From assembly GCA_001051155.2 (NCBI GenBank), contig JYIP02000003.1, positions 4,340,001 through 4,404,000 of the forward strand: DNA of 64,000 nucleotides. Direction: 5' to 3'. Source of the stretch: Chrysoporthe austroafricana (Eukaryota > Ascomycota > Sordariomycetes > Diaporthales > Cryphonectriaceae). Shown here piece by piece: positions 34,511-51,259 of the stretch. Under the pieces are notes generated by a model. That model did no database searches. It was given only the letters and a program-made list of their open reading frames with translations, and was not told where the DNA came from. Position 1 is the stretch's first letter, and every line of letters begins with the position of its first letter. The position numbers were made by a program, and so were the translations under genes.

Positions 34511-37500
34511 CTATTGTTTATCGAGGATTGACGACGTGCTCTGCTCTGAAATCGACGATTTTGAAGGTCCCTCGGCCTTATCTATCCGCAGTTGGTCGAA
34601 GATCTTGTCCCAACTGTCTACTACGACATGCTCGAATTGGCGACCCTCAGCAATCTGATGCTGATACCAGTCCATCGTCGGACTATAAGTATAGGACATT
34701 TCCTGTACGTCTGGATTTCGCAACGGAGCCTGGCGTGCCTTTTCGAACAGTTCGTTGATACATTTGGATGTGAACTTAGGCCTGAGTCTCTCCGCCCCGC
34801 GGGGTGGATGAAAAATGATTCGGGTATCGGGATCCTCATCCTCATCCTCATCCCCTTCATTTCGGCCTCGGTTCTGCTTCTCGGTGTTCGGGTTTTCAGT
34901 GAAATCTGTTGGGCGCAGAGAGACCTGACGAAAGTCGTTCATGCGCAGAAATCTTTCGTAGCCTGGTACAATGTGCGTCAGATTTTGACACATCATTTGC
35001 AGGAACTCAATCGTGATATCTACTGGCAGGGTCGACTGGCACTGATCCAAGTGCCTCTGAAAACCACCCAACCAAACTCTGTCAAGAAAGGCGTTCAGGT
35101 TCTTTTCATGAGCGTGTAGTTGAATATGGCGGACGAGTTCGCGTTGCATCCAAGTCAAGTCTTCCAGTCCGAGCGAGGACTTGTGTTCGAGCTCGTCTCC
35201 AGCGCGACTATCCCAGATGATCAACTCGGTTCGACCGTGACTAAAGCCCATGCTTTTATCATGAGGGTCCACCGGACGATAGATCGCCAGCCACGGATGG
35301 CGCCTAGGCTTCAAACCTGGACGGAAGTTGCTAGGGGTCCAGTCGTCCCGTATAGTGTAGAAGAACCCAATGTACGTGTTAAAAGACTTGTGTGGATCCT
35401 TGAGCCAGGCCCAGGTGAAGTTCCACCATTGATCAATGGTTGCAAAACGCATCTGATGATCCCCAAAATGATCCGCCATTGGCATGTTGGCCCAGCCTAC
35501 CGGGTACTGATAAACCCTGAATATGTGTCTTCTATCCAGAGACTTGATCAGCGTGACAAAGTTTTCCTCGCTGTCTTGGAGTCTGTCACTGCGAAGACCC
35601 CACGCGTCGTCCTGTGATCCACGATCTGCTATCTTGACCACTTCACCCCGGTTCTTCAAAGCGATCTTCATGGCTTCATCGGGATCATTGATGGCCGATC
35701 GAATATACTTGGGTATCTTGACTGTTCGGGAGGCCCTGGAAAGGGTGGCTTTGAACGTGGTCTTCATAGCCGCTTCCTTTGGCAATTTGGAGCCAATAAC
35801 ATAGAATTTCCGGTATCGGTCACTGTACGCCAGGGACCACCATCCAAACCAGTTGACGAGACTCTGCTCATCATGCGGATCAAGCGACCTGTCCGCGTAG
35901 AATATCGAGCAGTCTTCTGAGAAAGGAATGCCAATTTCTGGCTGTTGAGACAACCATCTGTCAACGTAGAGCCAAGTCTTCTGCCTAGCCTCAAGATCTT
36001 GGTCGGTCAAGGCGCCGGTACTCTTCTGGACTGACACGTCCGACGCAGACATGGTCTTCCATCGCGTAGACATGAGATGTTGCCGATGAGCGCACTTCTC
36101 GCCGCATAGATCGCGGAGGTAGTCGCCGATATTGTACGCAGTCACCACTTTGCTAGATGAGCGTTTAGCACCCCCTTCAAAAAACCACCTGAAGAACCTC
36201 AGAGTCTCTTGAGGATGAGAAACAATGAAGCTTGGGGTCATCAAATAGACGTTTCCGACTGGAAACAGGAGTGAAAACATCGTCGGCATCATAGTAACGT
36301 CATTTAATCCGACTGATGGCTGGATTTGCTGTAGGTCCAAGGATTCCGAGAACCGCCAGAAATTTGTGTTGTAGTTTCGCAGCAGTTGAGCCATCGCCGG
36401 GAGTCGGCGCACAAAAGGCACGACAGCCTCATGCAGAATGACAATGCCGCACTCCGTATTTGCCTTCTCCACAAAAGCAGACCAACTACCCGATTCGAAG
36501 GTTGTGTAGATCTTGCAGCCTGGGTCGCGCATTGATAACCAAGAGCAAATTGATTTGCACCATTCCAAAGCCCGCTCTGGGAAAGCTAAGAAGAAGAACT
36601 TCTTCTTGCGTTGTGCAGGCCCTGCGACGAGGTGGGAAAACCGCATATTGAGTAGTTTCGCGAAAAGCACCGTCATTTCCATGCCCGCATCTATCTGCAC
36701 TCGCTCTTGTACGTCTGAGCTGGTCCGAATGAGTTGATAGATGGGGTGTGTTGATCGGAACACCAAGTACCTGAGCGCAACATAATCTGGGCAGGTGGGT
36801 TCCACACCGAGGGCTTCCGGGCTGAACTCCTCGGACCTGGTTGGGAACACTAGAAGGTTGAAATGTTCATGTGCCATGAATAAGCCGGAGGATTTGAGCC
36901 TAAGGTGTACGGCAATGGTCTCCAGCTCGCGACTCATCTCAGCAGAGCTGATGGACCCTGCAAAAAGATATTCAAGGCCCTGGGACCTGAGTGACTGGAG
37001 CTGGGGAATGAGATCGTCGGCCCTGACTGTATGACCGATACGCAGGTAGTCAGAATCCAGGAACCCACTCAGCCACTGCTGATCCGCGGCTTGGGGTACA
37101 TTCCTGGGGACAGCGTCAAAGGTGACGTCGAGTATCTGCGTGGGAGCAGTTGGAAGCATGATCTTCTTGCTCACGCTGTGCATATCCCTCGTCTGCGGGA
37201 CGAGTAGAGATAGCTTCTCGGATCCTGCCGCTTGTGCGGTCGAGGTTTGCACTGGTGGATCATCCGTAAAGCCTGCACTATCGTCGATCTCCATCGGCTC
37301 ATCTACAAATAAAGTATTATCCCCAAGGATGCTGCTTGGATTTGTCTCGCTCACAAATCTCTCATCACCTCCTGGAAAACGGTCTGCTCTGCGTTTGTTC
37401 ACTGACGGCTCATCGATCGTTCCAGTAAAACGCACCGACTTGGCCTTCTTCTTGAGGTGGTTGACATCCGAGCTGGAGAAGCTCTTCTTTGACGTCGCAA

Positions 37501-39027
37501 GGGCAGATTTAGGTTGGCCACTCACTGTGGTGCCGGTATTTGTGGCACGAGCTGAAGGCATTGTGGCAGATCGAGAAGGACGTTCCTCCGTATTCACAGG
37601 ATGCATGTTGTCATCACCGCCATTTTCTCCTGAAGCCTCTGCCTGCTGAGGGGATTGATCCTCATTGCTGAGGTTGGAGCCTGGCGCGAAGAGCGCATCG
37701 GCGACTTTGCTGATATCGGGTGCAAGATCATTCCTGGCTCTGGATCTGAGCTCAGCCTTGCGGATGAATCTATGGTTCGAATAGAACCTCTTTGCCCTGG
37801 TGTTATCGATTTCATCGACTCCTATGCTTCGTCTTTGCCTTGGTTTCTTGCCCCCCGAAAAGACGTTGACTGTGGCTTGGCCGCTCTTCGCCATGAGATC
37901 CCTCTTTGCAGCACCGGTCGTGGGAATAGTAGCGGCGGTAGTAGGCGTCGCAACGCCCGTAGCGGACGCGTTTCCAGGGCGTCTAGGCAAGGAAGTGGCA
38001 GTGCTAGGCTTTCGAGCAGAGCCTTGATATCCCGACAGCGAAGGTAATTCGCGTCCTCGACTAGGCAACACGCCTGTTCGTACTTGCTTTGGGGCAACGG
38101 ATTTGCCTGAATCAGTCGACGTCCCGGAAGAATTAGGAACTGCTGAGCCCTTGCCGGCTGTCTGTACAGTCTTCTCCTTCGTGGAGGCAGGTCTGCCTGG
38201 ATCAAAGGTGAAGATTCGGTTAGCAGGACGAGGTTTCTTTTGAGGCTTGGCTTGAGACGAAGACCTTTCAGGAAGCAAGGCATCGACAGCTTGATGATCA
38301 ATCGTGTCGTCCTCTTCTGCTTCCTGGTATTCAGAAGCATCACTTGGAGAATTGGGTGGCTCGACCTCGACCTCCGCTTCGGCTTCAGCGTTACCAGCCG
38401 AAGTCTCGCCTCCGAAATGCCTGTCGTCATCAGAATCAGGGACATCATTGCCTCTGAACCAAAATCTGGTACGGCCGAGCCCTAGCCTTTTTCGTTTGGC
38501 GTTTCTCCTGCGGTGACGTTGACGAGCCTCCTCCAGCCTCTGTCTAAAAGCCTGATCGTACTTCTTCTCGAACTCTTCGGCTATTCTGGGATCTGCAGTG
38601 GCCTTTTTAGCCTCCCACTGGTCTTTCAATTCTTGTGAAAGATTCTCGATGGGCTCCCCTATAACGGCCGGACGTCAGTAATCACTTGAACCAATAGGGT
38701 GCTGAAGCTTGGGACCCGACTCGGGCAATTTACGTCCCAAGAACCTCGAATATGGTCTCTCGGGGCTTAAGTCATAGGACGCGTAAGAATCTGGTTCTTT
38801 AGCCACTTACAACTGCATTCATGGAATGGGAAGTTCGCCCATTCCACCAAGACGTAACGCCCCAACACGCCTTCGTTCATCTTCATGTCCTCCTTATGTA
38901 TGGCCTCGACAACATATTCAGCATCAGGGTCTCCGTCGTATACGGTTGATGTGAGTGAGATTGTATCGGAGTCGTCTTCATCATTTGTAGCAGGTAAGGA
39001 CGGGCGCTGCGACACGTTCCCGGCCAT
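34511..39027 (-). CDS. Large chromodomain protein, 1454 aa
   Basis: Exon 1 (39027-38811) and exon 2 (38658-34511) join through a 152-bp intron (GTAAGT...TTATAG) that splits a Trp codon. The join restores the chromodomain, residues about 38-85: EYVVEAIHKED, RYVLVEWANFPFHECSWEPI, ENLSQELKDQWE. Candidate aromatic-cage residues are Y38, W63 and F66, consistent with binding methylated histone H3. A basic helix follows (about 100-130), then a long disordered region to about residue 590. The rest, 590-1450, looks folded (LNDVTMMPTMFSLLFPVGNV, YIGFFYTIRDDWTPSNFRPG) and belongs to no domain I recognise. It could be a Chp1-like or CDP-like heterochromatin factor. Seen: chromodomain and size. Inferred: heterochromatin role. 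It is divergent from RAB11. Confidence 0.78.
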
Positions 39028-42904
<3,877 letters not shown>

Positions 42905-44050
42905 ATGGCGACCGTCTACAAGTCGCTCAACAAGGCCAATGGCTCCAAGGATGAGGAGTCGACCAGGAACGGCCCCAGGAAGAACAAGCAGAGGGTCCTC
43001 GTCCTCTCGTCCAGAGGCGTCACTTACCGGTATGCATATCCTTACCATCCAGGCCCCCCGGGAATCTTCGTTCTGTATCTCATAGCACACGTACTAAACA
43101 AATCACTGTATCGTGCCTCTACAGACACCGACACCTCCTCAACGACCTCGCTGCCATGATGCCCCACGGGCGCAAGGATGCCAAGTTTGACTCCAAGTCG
43201 AAGCTGTACCAGCTCAACGAGCTGGCGGAACTGTACAACTGCAACAACGTACTATTCTTCGAGGCGCGGAAAGGCCAGGACCTGTACATGTGGGCGAGTA
43301 AGGTGCCGAACGGTCCAACGGTCAAGATGCACGTGCAGAACTGTAAGAAGTGTCCTCCCCCGAGAAGATGGCCTCTGCGACACCAGACCGACGTAGGAGA
43401 ACGCGGGAGGCTAATATGGGTGATGTGATTTGATAGTGCATACCATGGAGGAGCTGCACTTCACAGGAAATTGCCTCAAGGGCTCCCGCCCCGTCCTCTC
43501 CTTCGATGCCGCGTTCGACAAGGACCCGCACCTGATGGTGATCAAGGAACTGTTCTACCACATCTTCGGCGTGCCGCAGGGCGCGCGCAAGTCAAAGCCC
43601 TTCGCCGATCATGTCATGGGCTTCACGGTCGCGGACGGTAAGATCTGGGTTCGTAACTACCAGATCAACGAGGTCGAGAAGACAGCCACCAAGACCGACG
43701 AGGATGGCGACGAGGAGATGGATACCGGCAAGGGCAAGAAGAAGGAGAAGGCGAGGAGGGAAGGCAGGGACACGGATATCAACTTGGTGGAGATTGGGCC
43801 CAGATTTGTCTGCACGCCTATCATTATACAGGAAGGCTCGTTTGGTGGACCGATCATCTACGAGAATAAGCAGTTTGTCTCGCCAAACCAAGTCCGTGCT
43901 GACTTGAGAAGGAGGAAGGCGGGCAGGCATAACGTGAGGGCGGAGCAGAAGGGCGAGGCGCTCACAAGAATGGACCGGCTTGGCTTGAGGACCAATGGGG
44001 AGACCCAGAAGAAGGGCGATGCTTTGGCGACAAGGGCTGTCTTCTCCTAG
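42905..44050 (+). CDS. BRX1: Ribosome biogenesis protein Brx1 (Brix domain)
   Basis: Three exons (42905-43029, 43125-43342, 43437-44050) give 318 residues. Donors are GTATGC and GTAAGA; acceptors are TACAG and GATAG. The Brix domain runs from about residue 30 to 255: VLVLSSRGVTYRHRHLLNDL, then AMMPHGRKDAKFDSK, LNELAELYNCNNVLFFEARK, DLYMWASKVPNGPTVKMHVQ and, near its end, LVEIGPRFVCTPIIIQEGSF. This is the characteristic Brx1 sequence. Brx1 works in the nucleolus in early 60S (large-subunit) assembly together with Ebp2. A lysine/glutamate insertion (about 220-240) and a basic C-terminal tail are typical. Length fits the family (about 300 residues). Confidence 0.94.
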
Positions 44051-44834
44051 TTTTGCCTCGCGGGTACGGCGTTATGGTTGCAAAAAATGGAACTGGGGGT
44101 TTCTCTATACCCCTTGTTAAACACATACACCTCGAATAATAGACACGCAAAAGTGGCCTTCGGCTCACACAGATTCCTGAAAGTCCATCATCCTTCTTGA
44201 AGAGACTGGTTCGTCTGTCCTAAATCTATGGGTATAGTCAAGGCTGCGGCAGTTGACGCCATTTCTGCCGGTGCATCGCGCTACGGAGGTCCCAATCGGT
44301 GCTGGTGACACCCCCCGCCTTACAGTAGCCCCCTGGCAGTGTTGATCCCCCCAACCACCGACGTCTCATCTAATTTCCTCGAGCACATCCCTCACCATTT
44401 CAAAGTAACTGATCTTGTTCGAGGCAAAAACACCTGCCTATCAAATCCGCCCGGAACCAAATCGAGTTCGACAGAGCTGTATATTCTCCCGATGACAGTA
44501 TCTTCGAATTCGAAGATGTCGGCGTCAATCACCTGCTTCTTGGATAGCCCCAACGCCGGGGTTAGAAGCTTGTGAGGTAGACGTGCGCGTAACCTCGATT
44601 GTGGGAGACTTCTGAGTCTATTCACAATTGAGGTTTGTTCCCAGAGTCTCAATCAGGAGGATTTCTTGGATCATTATACTTCTTATCTTCTGTGATCTTG
44701 GATCGTTCATACGGGAGCCCAACACCTTCTATCGCAACTGTAAGTTTTCGTTGTGTCGCGGTAGACTGGCGGAAGCTCATACATAGAATTCTAGACATTC
44801 GCGAGCACCTGCTTTGGATACCTGGACAAAACTC
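44051..44834. other. Intergenic; a coding-like minus fragment noted
   Basis: A minus-strand frame at 44392-44652 contains QVIDADIFEFEDTVIGRIYS and FDRQVFLPRTRSVTLKW, which read like protein, but it has no partner exons or clear start. Otherwise the stretch is BRX1 3' flank and upstream DNA of the F-box-like gene. Confidence 0.35.
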
Positions 44835-46115
44835 ATGGCATCGCAGTCTTCATCTTCAACAGGGACACGGATCCCTGAAGACGGTGCAGAGCACAGCATC
44901 ATGAGGTTCCCTGTCGAGCTGATGCTGAAGACGTTTGGACTTCTAGATCTTCAAAGCGCGTTGAATCTCGCCGAGGTCAATAAGAGTATCAGGGCAATCT
45001 TCGTTCAATATCGGGAAACCCTAATCCTGGCCATCCTGGAGACGGAGTTGAGCCCGCTCGATGCTCTACTGCAGTACATCGTCTCCAGGCCCCATGATCT
45101 GAACATTTACTGGGGTCCTTGCCTCCGTCGCAGGATCTACCACAAGGGCAAGCTCATCTCAGAGGGCGAGGAAGCCAACCTTAGCGAAGATGCACAAAAC
45201 TCGCTGCGCCCCGTCATGCTAGACCAGGCACATTTTCGCGACTTGGTTCGGACGTACTACACCGTCAAGAACTGGGAGCAATTCTTTCCTCAATATCGCT
45301 TTCGCGACGCCGCGCCGGACTGTCGAGCATTGAGGCCTCGCGAAAAGGAGAGGCTTCGGCGTGCTCTGTATAATTGGATGTCGTATGCGCGGTACTTCCA
45401 CGGGGACTATCCGCGGCCTAACAGGTTTGTGCCGATGGAGGGCTCCAGCGACATCCGTTGCGGAAGGCTGCGGCTGTTGACAAATGTTGAATTGTGCGAG
45501 CTCCACGACTTATGGGAGACGGTTGTCTCGATGGTGCAACTGCATATATGTCCCTCAACTGAGCAGGTGATGATGGAGAATGCAAGCCACCTCCTGCTTG
45601 ATAGCTGGATCCGGAACAGAGCTAACACGATCACCCAGGATGGGAACATCTCTCTACACGAGGCAGAAAACCTCAGCTTCGGCTCCGCTCGCTCGGTCAG
45701 CTACGAGGCAAACGCCAATCCCGCAATAGTAGACACGTTCCTCAAACTCTCCCCCGACGACATTCTGCGCTTCGCGACCAACCGCTTCGCCTACTCTCGA
45801 GCCAGGATCGTCCGCGAGGTGCGCCTGGCGTATCCAAATATCCTCTCGGACCGGCAGAGCTTAGGCCACGCGCTTTGGGCTGTCCTCGTGGAGCGTCGCC
45901 CCGCTGCGTACATCTCAGAGCACATCGGCCTGAATTACGGCGGGGTGTTTGAGTCGTCCGGGGGAATTCTGGACTACGATGCGCTAGATGATGAGTTCCG
46001 GGGTTCCATGGATGCGGTTGACCATCGCCAGAAGACAACAGATTGGCCTGTCAGTGATCGTCTTATTTGGGGCCGCTGGTTCGACCATATGGAAAGAGGT
46101 AGACTAGAGCCTTAG
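44835..46115 (+). CDS. F-box-like protein, 426 aa
   Basis: The frame is single-exon; the first ATG is at 44835 (MASQSSSSTGTRIPEDGAEH), preceded by in-frame codons from a TTG. Residues about 22-58 (IMRFPVELMLKTFGLLDLQS, ALNLAEVNKSIRAI) resemble an F-box or F-box-like helix set: a Pro-Val-Glu-Leu motif then a leucine-rich helix. In that family the F-box docks on Skp1 of SCF ubiquitin ligases and the rest selects targets. The remaining 370 residues are helical and fungal-type (including LWETVVSMVQLHICPSTEQV), with no WD40 or leucine-rich repeats. Substrate unknown. The F-box call rests on about 40 residues. Confidence 0.65.
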   Translation: MASQSSSSTGTRIPEDGAEHSIMRFPVELMLKTFGLLDLQSALNLAEVNKSIRAIFVQYRETLILAILETELSPLDALLQYIVSRPHDLNIYWGPCLRRRIYHKGKLISEGEEANLSEDAQNSLRPVMLDQAHFRDLVRTYYTVKNWEQFFPQYRFRDAAPDCRALRPREKERLRRALYNWMSYARYFHGDYPRPNRFVPMEGSSDIRCGRLRLLTNVELCELHDLWETVVSMVQLHICPSTEQVMMENASHLLLDSWIRNRANTITQDGNISLHEAENLSFGSARSVSYEANANPAIVDTFLKLSPDDILRFATNRFAYSRARIVREVRLAYPNILSDRQSLGHALWAVLVERRPAAYISEHIGLNYGGVFESSGGILDYDALDDEFRGSMDAVDHRQKTTDWPVSDRLIWGRWFDHMERGRLEP

Positions 46116-47303
46116 ACTTTGGTTCCTGAGCATTTGTATGTAAATGTGTTGGCCAGTGTTCTGTCAACCCGAGGTGATAGGTGTGCCATTTTCGCCTAAC
46201 CTATCAACCATTGTATGCGGAAATGTGTACCAATGTGAGCTGACTTATAGCTTAATCTCACCATCTTAGATCTCGAATATACTGTTGTAAATTGTCAATG
46301 CTGGAGCGGCTTGCACTCTATTTGGGTACGGTGTGATCCCACCTCCAAGGCAGCTCGGGAGGCCTTAGCAGCTGGGCGGTAGATTTATAGCTAGAATAAA
46401 ACTTTCTCCGTTGATCTCTAAGGATACGGACCATGCTTGCAGAATTCAAAATCCTGTAGTCTAAATAAGAAAACCAATATGCACACTTATTAAGTGGTTG
46501 CTAGAACAAAGCATATCGTTGCCTCCGGAGGCTGTTATGAGCCAGTTAGCGCCGCTGACAAGGGGCCGCCGAGGCCACCAGCCGCTCGCTGCAATCTTCA
46601 ACTTCCAACACCACAACAGGGATCATCACTTGCCGGCGACCACCGTCGCGCACGAAATGTATAAGCAGCTCCTTTCTCTAGCACTGTCAGACGAGAAAGG
46701 CATTCTCTCATCCTTCATCCAAGCTTGTCTTATCTGACGCTACGCAGCAGCCCGCAGAGCGCGGCTCATCAGTCAAAACACATATCTTCCTTTGTGTCAC
46801 CCTCCTGCAGCACGACCGTGCGGTATATGCGAACCAGGCGCCAGACCTGCGCCTTGCAAAGCTTCCTTTATAGCTGATGTGAGTCACTATTCCTTGATCC
46901 AGAAGTCACAAGAGTGTGCTTTGTGGAGGCACCATTGAGTACTAAGCTGCACGGGGCCATCCAACAAGTTTGTGGATGATAGTCGTGAGGCACCAACGGC
47001 AGTGCCTGCAGCTCCGAGAGACTGGCGGCCTACTTGTGCTTTCAAGACTTTCCGGCTAAGTAGACCTCGACGTGGGTTGGTGATCTTGCATTTCCCTTAT
47101 GAGCATCAATAATTTGGTTTCACTGGTGCAGCTGTGAATCTCACTTGAGAGAAAGACGTCTCCGCCTTGCGCGCCTCAAATATCATTCCAAGCCGCGCCT
47201 GCTGACCTATCCGACAGACATCATCTAGAGCAACCCAAAACTTGTTACTGGAATCGGACACGGGCTCGGGTGCGCTCGGTGGCAAAGGTTCTCAGAGCAA
47301 GTT
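46116..47303. other. Intergenic, promoter side of HDA1
   Basis: About 1.2 kb with short frames only (the largest 79 codons). The last 250 bases before HDA1 are likely its leader. No RNA gene is recognised. Confidence 0.5.
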
Positions 47304-49786
47304 ATGACGACCATGGAAGACACGGACAACGACATCGCCATGGAGGGTGACGTTCAACACGGAGGCATCGATCCAGCATGTGGCTTCGAACAGTTTGGTG
47401 ACGTGCCAGCCTTCGACGACAGCACGCCTTCAGACGGGACGGATGAAGCAGACGAGTTGGATACCCCGCAAGACTCAACGGACCAACAGTCGCGGCACGT
47501 AGTGAGACGTGCGCAGCTGCCCACGGGAGTCTGTTACGATGATCGGATGAAGCTTCATGCAAATGCTGATTTCGGCGGCAAGCCACATCATCCCGAGGAC
47601 CCTGGGCGTATAGAGCGCATCTACCACAAGTTCAAGCAGGCAGGCCTGATCTTTCAAGGCAGTGCAGCGGAGGAGATCCAAGTCAAGCGGAGAAATCCCA
47701 CGCTATACATGTGGAAGATCCCATGTAGGGAGGCGACCGAGGAGGAGATCTGCACCGTTCACAAGCCACAACACTACGCGTGGGTGCGTAGCCTGTCCGA
47801 GAAGTCAACCGAGGAGCTGCGGGCTATTACTAAGATGATGGACGCGGGCCGGGAGTCGATTTACGTCGGGAGCATGACGTTTGAGGCTGCACTGATCTCT
47901 GCCGGCGGTGCTATTGAGACTTGCAAGGCTGTGGTTAGGGGAGACGTCAAGAACGCATTTGCCGTGATTCGCCCGCCAGGCCATCATGCTGAGGACGACT
48001 GCCCCATGGGCTTCTGCATGTTCAACAACGTGCCTGTTGCTGCGAGGATGTGCCAGAACGAGTATCCAGACGAATGCCGGAAGATCCTGATCCTAGATTG
48101 GGACGTACATCATGGCAACGGCATCCAGAATATCTTCTACAACGATCCGAACGTGCTCTACATCTCGACTCACGTCTACCAGAACGGCCACTTCTACCCT
48201 GCTCAGCCTGATAACCCCGAGATTCCTGACGGCGGCCTGGACAAGTGTGGCGCAGGGGCCGGCGTGGGCAAGAACATCAACATCGGCTGGCATGACCAGG
48301 GAATGGGCGATGGCGAGTACATGGCCGCCTTCCAGCGGATCATCATGCCGATCGCACAGGAGTTCGACCCAGACCTTGTCATCATCTCCGCAGGCTTCGA
48401 CGCGGCCCACGGCGACGAGCTGGGCGGCTGCTTCGTGACCCCTGAATGCTACGCGCACATGACGCACATGCTCATGTCGCTCGCGAACGGCAGGGTCGCC
48501 GTGTGTCTCGAGGGCGGGTACAACCTGACCGCCATCTCCAACTCCGCGCTGGCCGTCGCCAAGACATTGATGGGCGAGCCGCCGCCACGCATGCAGCTAC
48601 CCAAGATCAACCAGGAGGCGCACAAGACACTAGACCGAGTCAGGGCGTACCAGGCGCCGTACTGGGAGTGCATGAGGCCCGGCATCGTCAACGTCCCCGA
48701 GGTCGTGAAGAACGAGGGCAAGAGACTCAACGATATTCTGCGGACCTATCAGCTGGTTAATTTCTCCGAGAAGTTCGATATGTTTCCGCTGTACATCCAA
48801 CGCGAGGCGCTGTTCCGCACGTACGAGAACCAGGTACTGGTTTCGCGGGAAATAGAGTCTGCGAAGAACATCCTGGTCGTGCTTCATGATCCGTGAGTAT
48901 GGTAAATTATGAGACAATCGAGCCACGCACTGACATCAGCAGGCCTGAGCTTATAGCGCAGCCGGACACCTTAGACAATTCGGTTCCTACTGGTAACGCG
49001 TGGGTGGTAAGTTCTCTCACTCCTGGGTCTACTCGAAGTCATTGTACTGAAAAGAAACAGATGGATGGAGTCACGGGATACGTGGATTGGGCAACTTCGA
49101 AGGAATTCGGCATCATGGACATCAACGTCCCTCGCAATCCCCCGGTAGGCTCATTCGCCCACCAGCCCCCAGACGAGGCCGCTGACTTTCTTGCAGGGCT
49201 CGCAAACATACATCTCTAGTGCGGACGAGGGTAGACTAGAGGCCGAGATTAGAGAGCTCGTGTGCTATCTCTGGGACAACTACCTGCAGCTGTATGATGG
49301 GGAGGTCTTCATCATGGGCGTCGGCTACGCCTACATCGGCATCAAGATGCTTCTTCTTAATAGGAGTGAGGCTTCACCGCCTGGCAAGTTCCGTTCTCTT
49401 CTATGTAGAACGAGCATTGCCACTACCTTCCCCATCTCATTCATCGCTGACGGCTGAGCCTCACAGACTGCAAATCCAAACTCTCCGGCGTCATCAACTT
49501 CGTCACTGGCTCCTTGCGCCCGATAAAATCCGACGTCGACGAGAGTCTCTCTACGTGGTACAAGCAGAACTCTCGGGTGTTCGTTGCCAACGATCACGCG
49601 TGCTGGGCCGATCCAAAGCTCGAGGCCAAGATTCGCAAGAAGCGTTTCGGCACGGTGTTCCGCAGTCCCGAGACAGGGCTGAACGCGATGATGAGGCACC
49701 ACGCGACGGAGGTTCAGGAGTTCATCTGGGGACGGCATGCAACGAGTGCTGGCGACACGACTGAGGATGATGCTATGGTCTCTTAG
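47304..49786 (+). CDS. HDA1: Class II histone deacetylase Hda1 with Arb2-like C-terminal domain
   Basis: Five exons (47304-48892, 48943-49006, 49061-49144, 49197-49365, 49467-49786) join in frame to 741 residues. Catalytic motifs are intact: RPPGHHAEDDCPMGFCMFNN (tandem His and the substrate channel), DWDVHHGNGIQNIFY (Zn-binding Asp and His), SAGFDAAHGDELGG (second Zn-binding Asp) and EGGYNLTAISNSA (transition-state Tyr). These mark a class II, Zn-dependent lysine deacetylase. After about residue 470 comes an Arb2-like tail (FIMGVGYAYIGIKMLLLNRN, KLSGVINFVTGSLRPI), as in yeast Hda1, where it serves complex assembly. Removal of histone acetyl groups leads to silencing. The first join (CC|GTGAGT) is clear; exon 3 is the least conserved. 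Confidence 0.93.
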
Positions 49787-51259
49787 AGGATCCTCGGGCG
49801 GGGCCGCCTCGAGTTGTCAGGTGGGTGGCCGTGGGTCGAGGAGGGCCGCAGTGTGGAGAGTCGGGCTATCGAACCCCGCTGTCGCGGAGGTGAGGACGAT
49901 TCAGGGTCATCAAGGCGGCTGATCGTACAGGCCATCATGCGTAAAGGATTAAAGAAAGGCATGGGAGGCCCTCTCACACTTTCACTGCTTAGGGCTTATC
50001 ACTGTCAGACACAGCAGACCTGGCTATCTTCCTCATCCTGTCTGTGACTAAACCTTGCTAGCATGGCATATCACCTGGGACATCGCCTCGCCTCAGTCTT
50101 CTCTAAACAGCGCCCGTCTCGAAAACAGGCACCGTTGTATGTATATCAAAATTCCGAGCAGGAACCGAAGCACTAGACGAGAACGCCAGAATGAGTGATT
50201 CAACGGTGCTGAGTTGTTCCAAGCTGGCGCGAGGTCAGCCCCTGAGCAAGCATTGAAAACGTACGGATGAAGTGGCTCTCATGGACTGTCATGGAGCTTC
50301 GTGACCATGTCGGACTATGCTTGAGTAACCTGACAGCAACCGAATGAAAAGTCCCTGGAGATCCATTTAGAGTTGGTACGTACTGGACACATCCAAACGC
50401 GGTAAGCTAAAATCTCTGCCTAATGCTTGTCTACCGTGAGCAGATCTTATCGATAAGGCTTAGTCAGCCGCAATTCCCAAATTCAACGTTGGCCAAGGCG
50501 CAAGCCGATCTTCAACTTCACAACCTGCATGACAACAACCTCAGCAGCCGCCGCATTCCCATCGTATACTCCTTCAGAGCTCATTGTCTCATCATTTAAA
50601 TAAATTGATACCCCCAGATCTCTCGATTCTGACGTTACTACATGAGATCAGCGACCAGTGGTTCTCGAGTGTGACAACATCATCACCGTCGGGCCAGGAG
50701 CAAAGATTACTGTGCTAAATTTCCTACTATTCTATCACTCAGCTCCCTTTAGGTCACGTTAGGATGGACCGAGCAGATCGCACTAGGAGGTGAGTGAAAA
50801 ATGGTGACTGGTTAAGGGCTGGTTGTGCCTATTTTCGTTTCCCTGCCCCACCTGTTATTCTTCGCAAGATGGAATACATTGGGCCTGTTCCCATCTTGTC
50901 TATGGTGCTCAGCATCAAAATGAAATTTACCTATAGGGTCTCAAGTGAAGCCCTAGGGGTACTTATACCCGAGGGCTGGAGATGGAAATCTTGTGCTTTG
51001 AACTTCGAGCTCTACGAAGGGATCGGCATACCCAGGACTTATTCTCAACTTTTAACGATACCGTCTCGACACTATCTGGCCTAGTCTCGACTCACTCCGA
51101 CAACGCGACCCCCATCTAAATTTCTTCCTCTGGTATCCTGCTGTATCCAATCCGTGGCCATCGTCTTCACCTAAACCCATCTCTCAAATATGTATCCCAC
51201 CACACGACCATTCCATGCGCCCGAGGATATTGTCAGGCGCATAGGTTTCAGCGCTGTTG
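49787..51259. other. Intergenic between HDA1 and the RS-rich gene
   Basis: HDA1 3' flank, then upstream region of the RS-rich gene. A frame at 50794-51084 begins with a GTG and is weak. An ATG at 51190 opens a different frame (MYPTTRPFHAPEDIVRR) that may be the true start of the RS-rich gene if an intron lies between 51285 and 51365. Confidence 0.4.

Noticed and set aside
50794..51084. 96-codon plus-strand frame upstream of the RS-rich gene
   Set aside because: It begins with GTG, shows no domain, and no splice link to the downstream exon was found.
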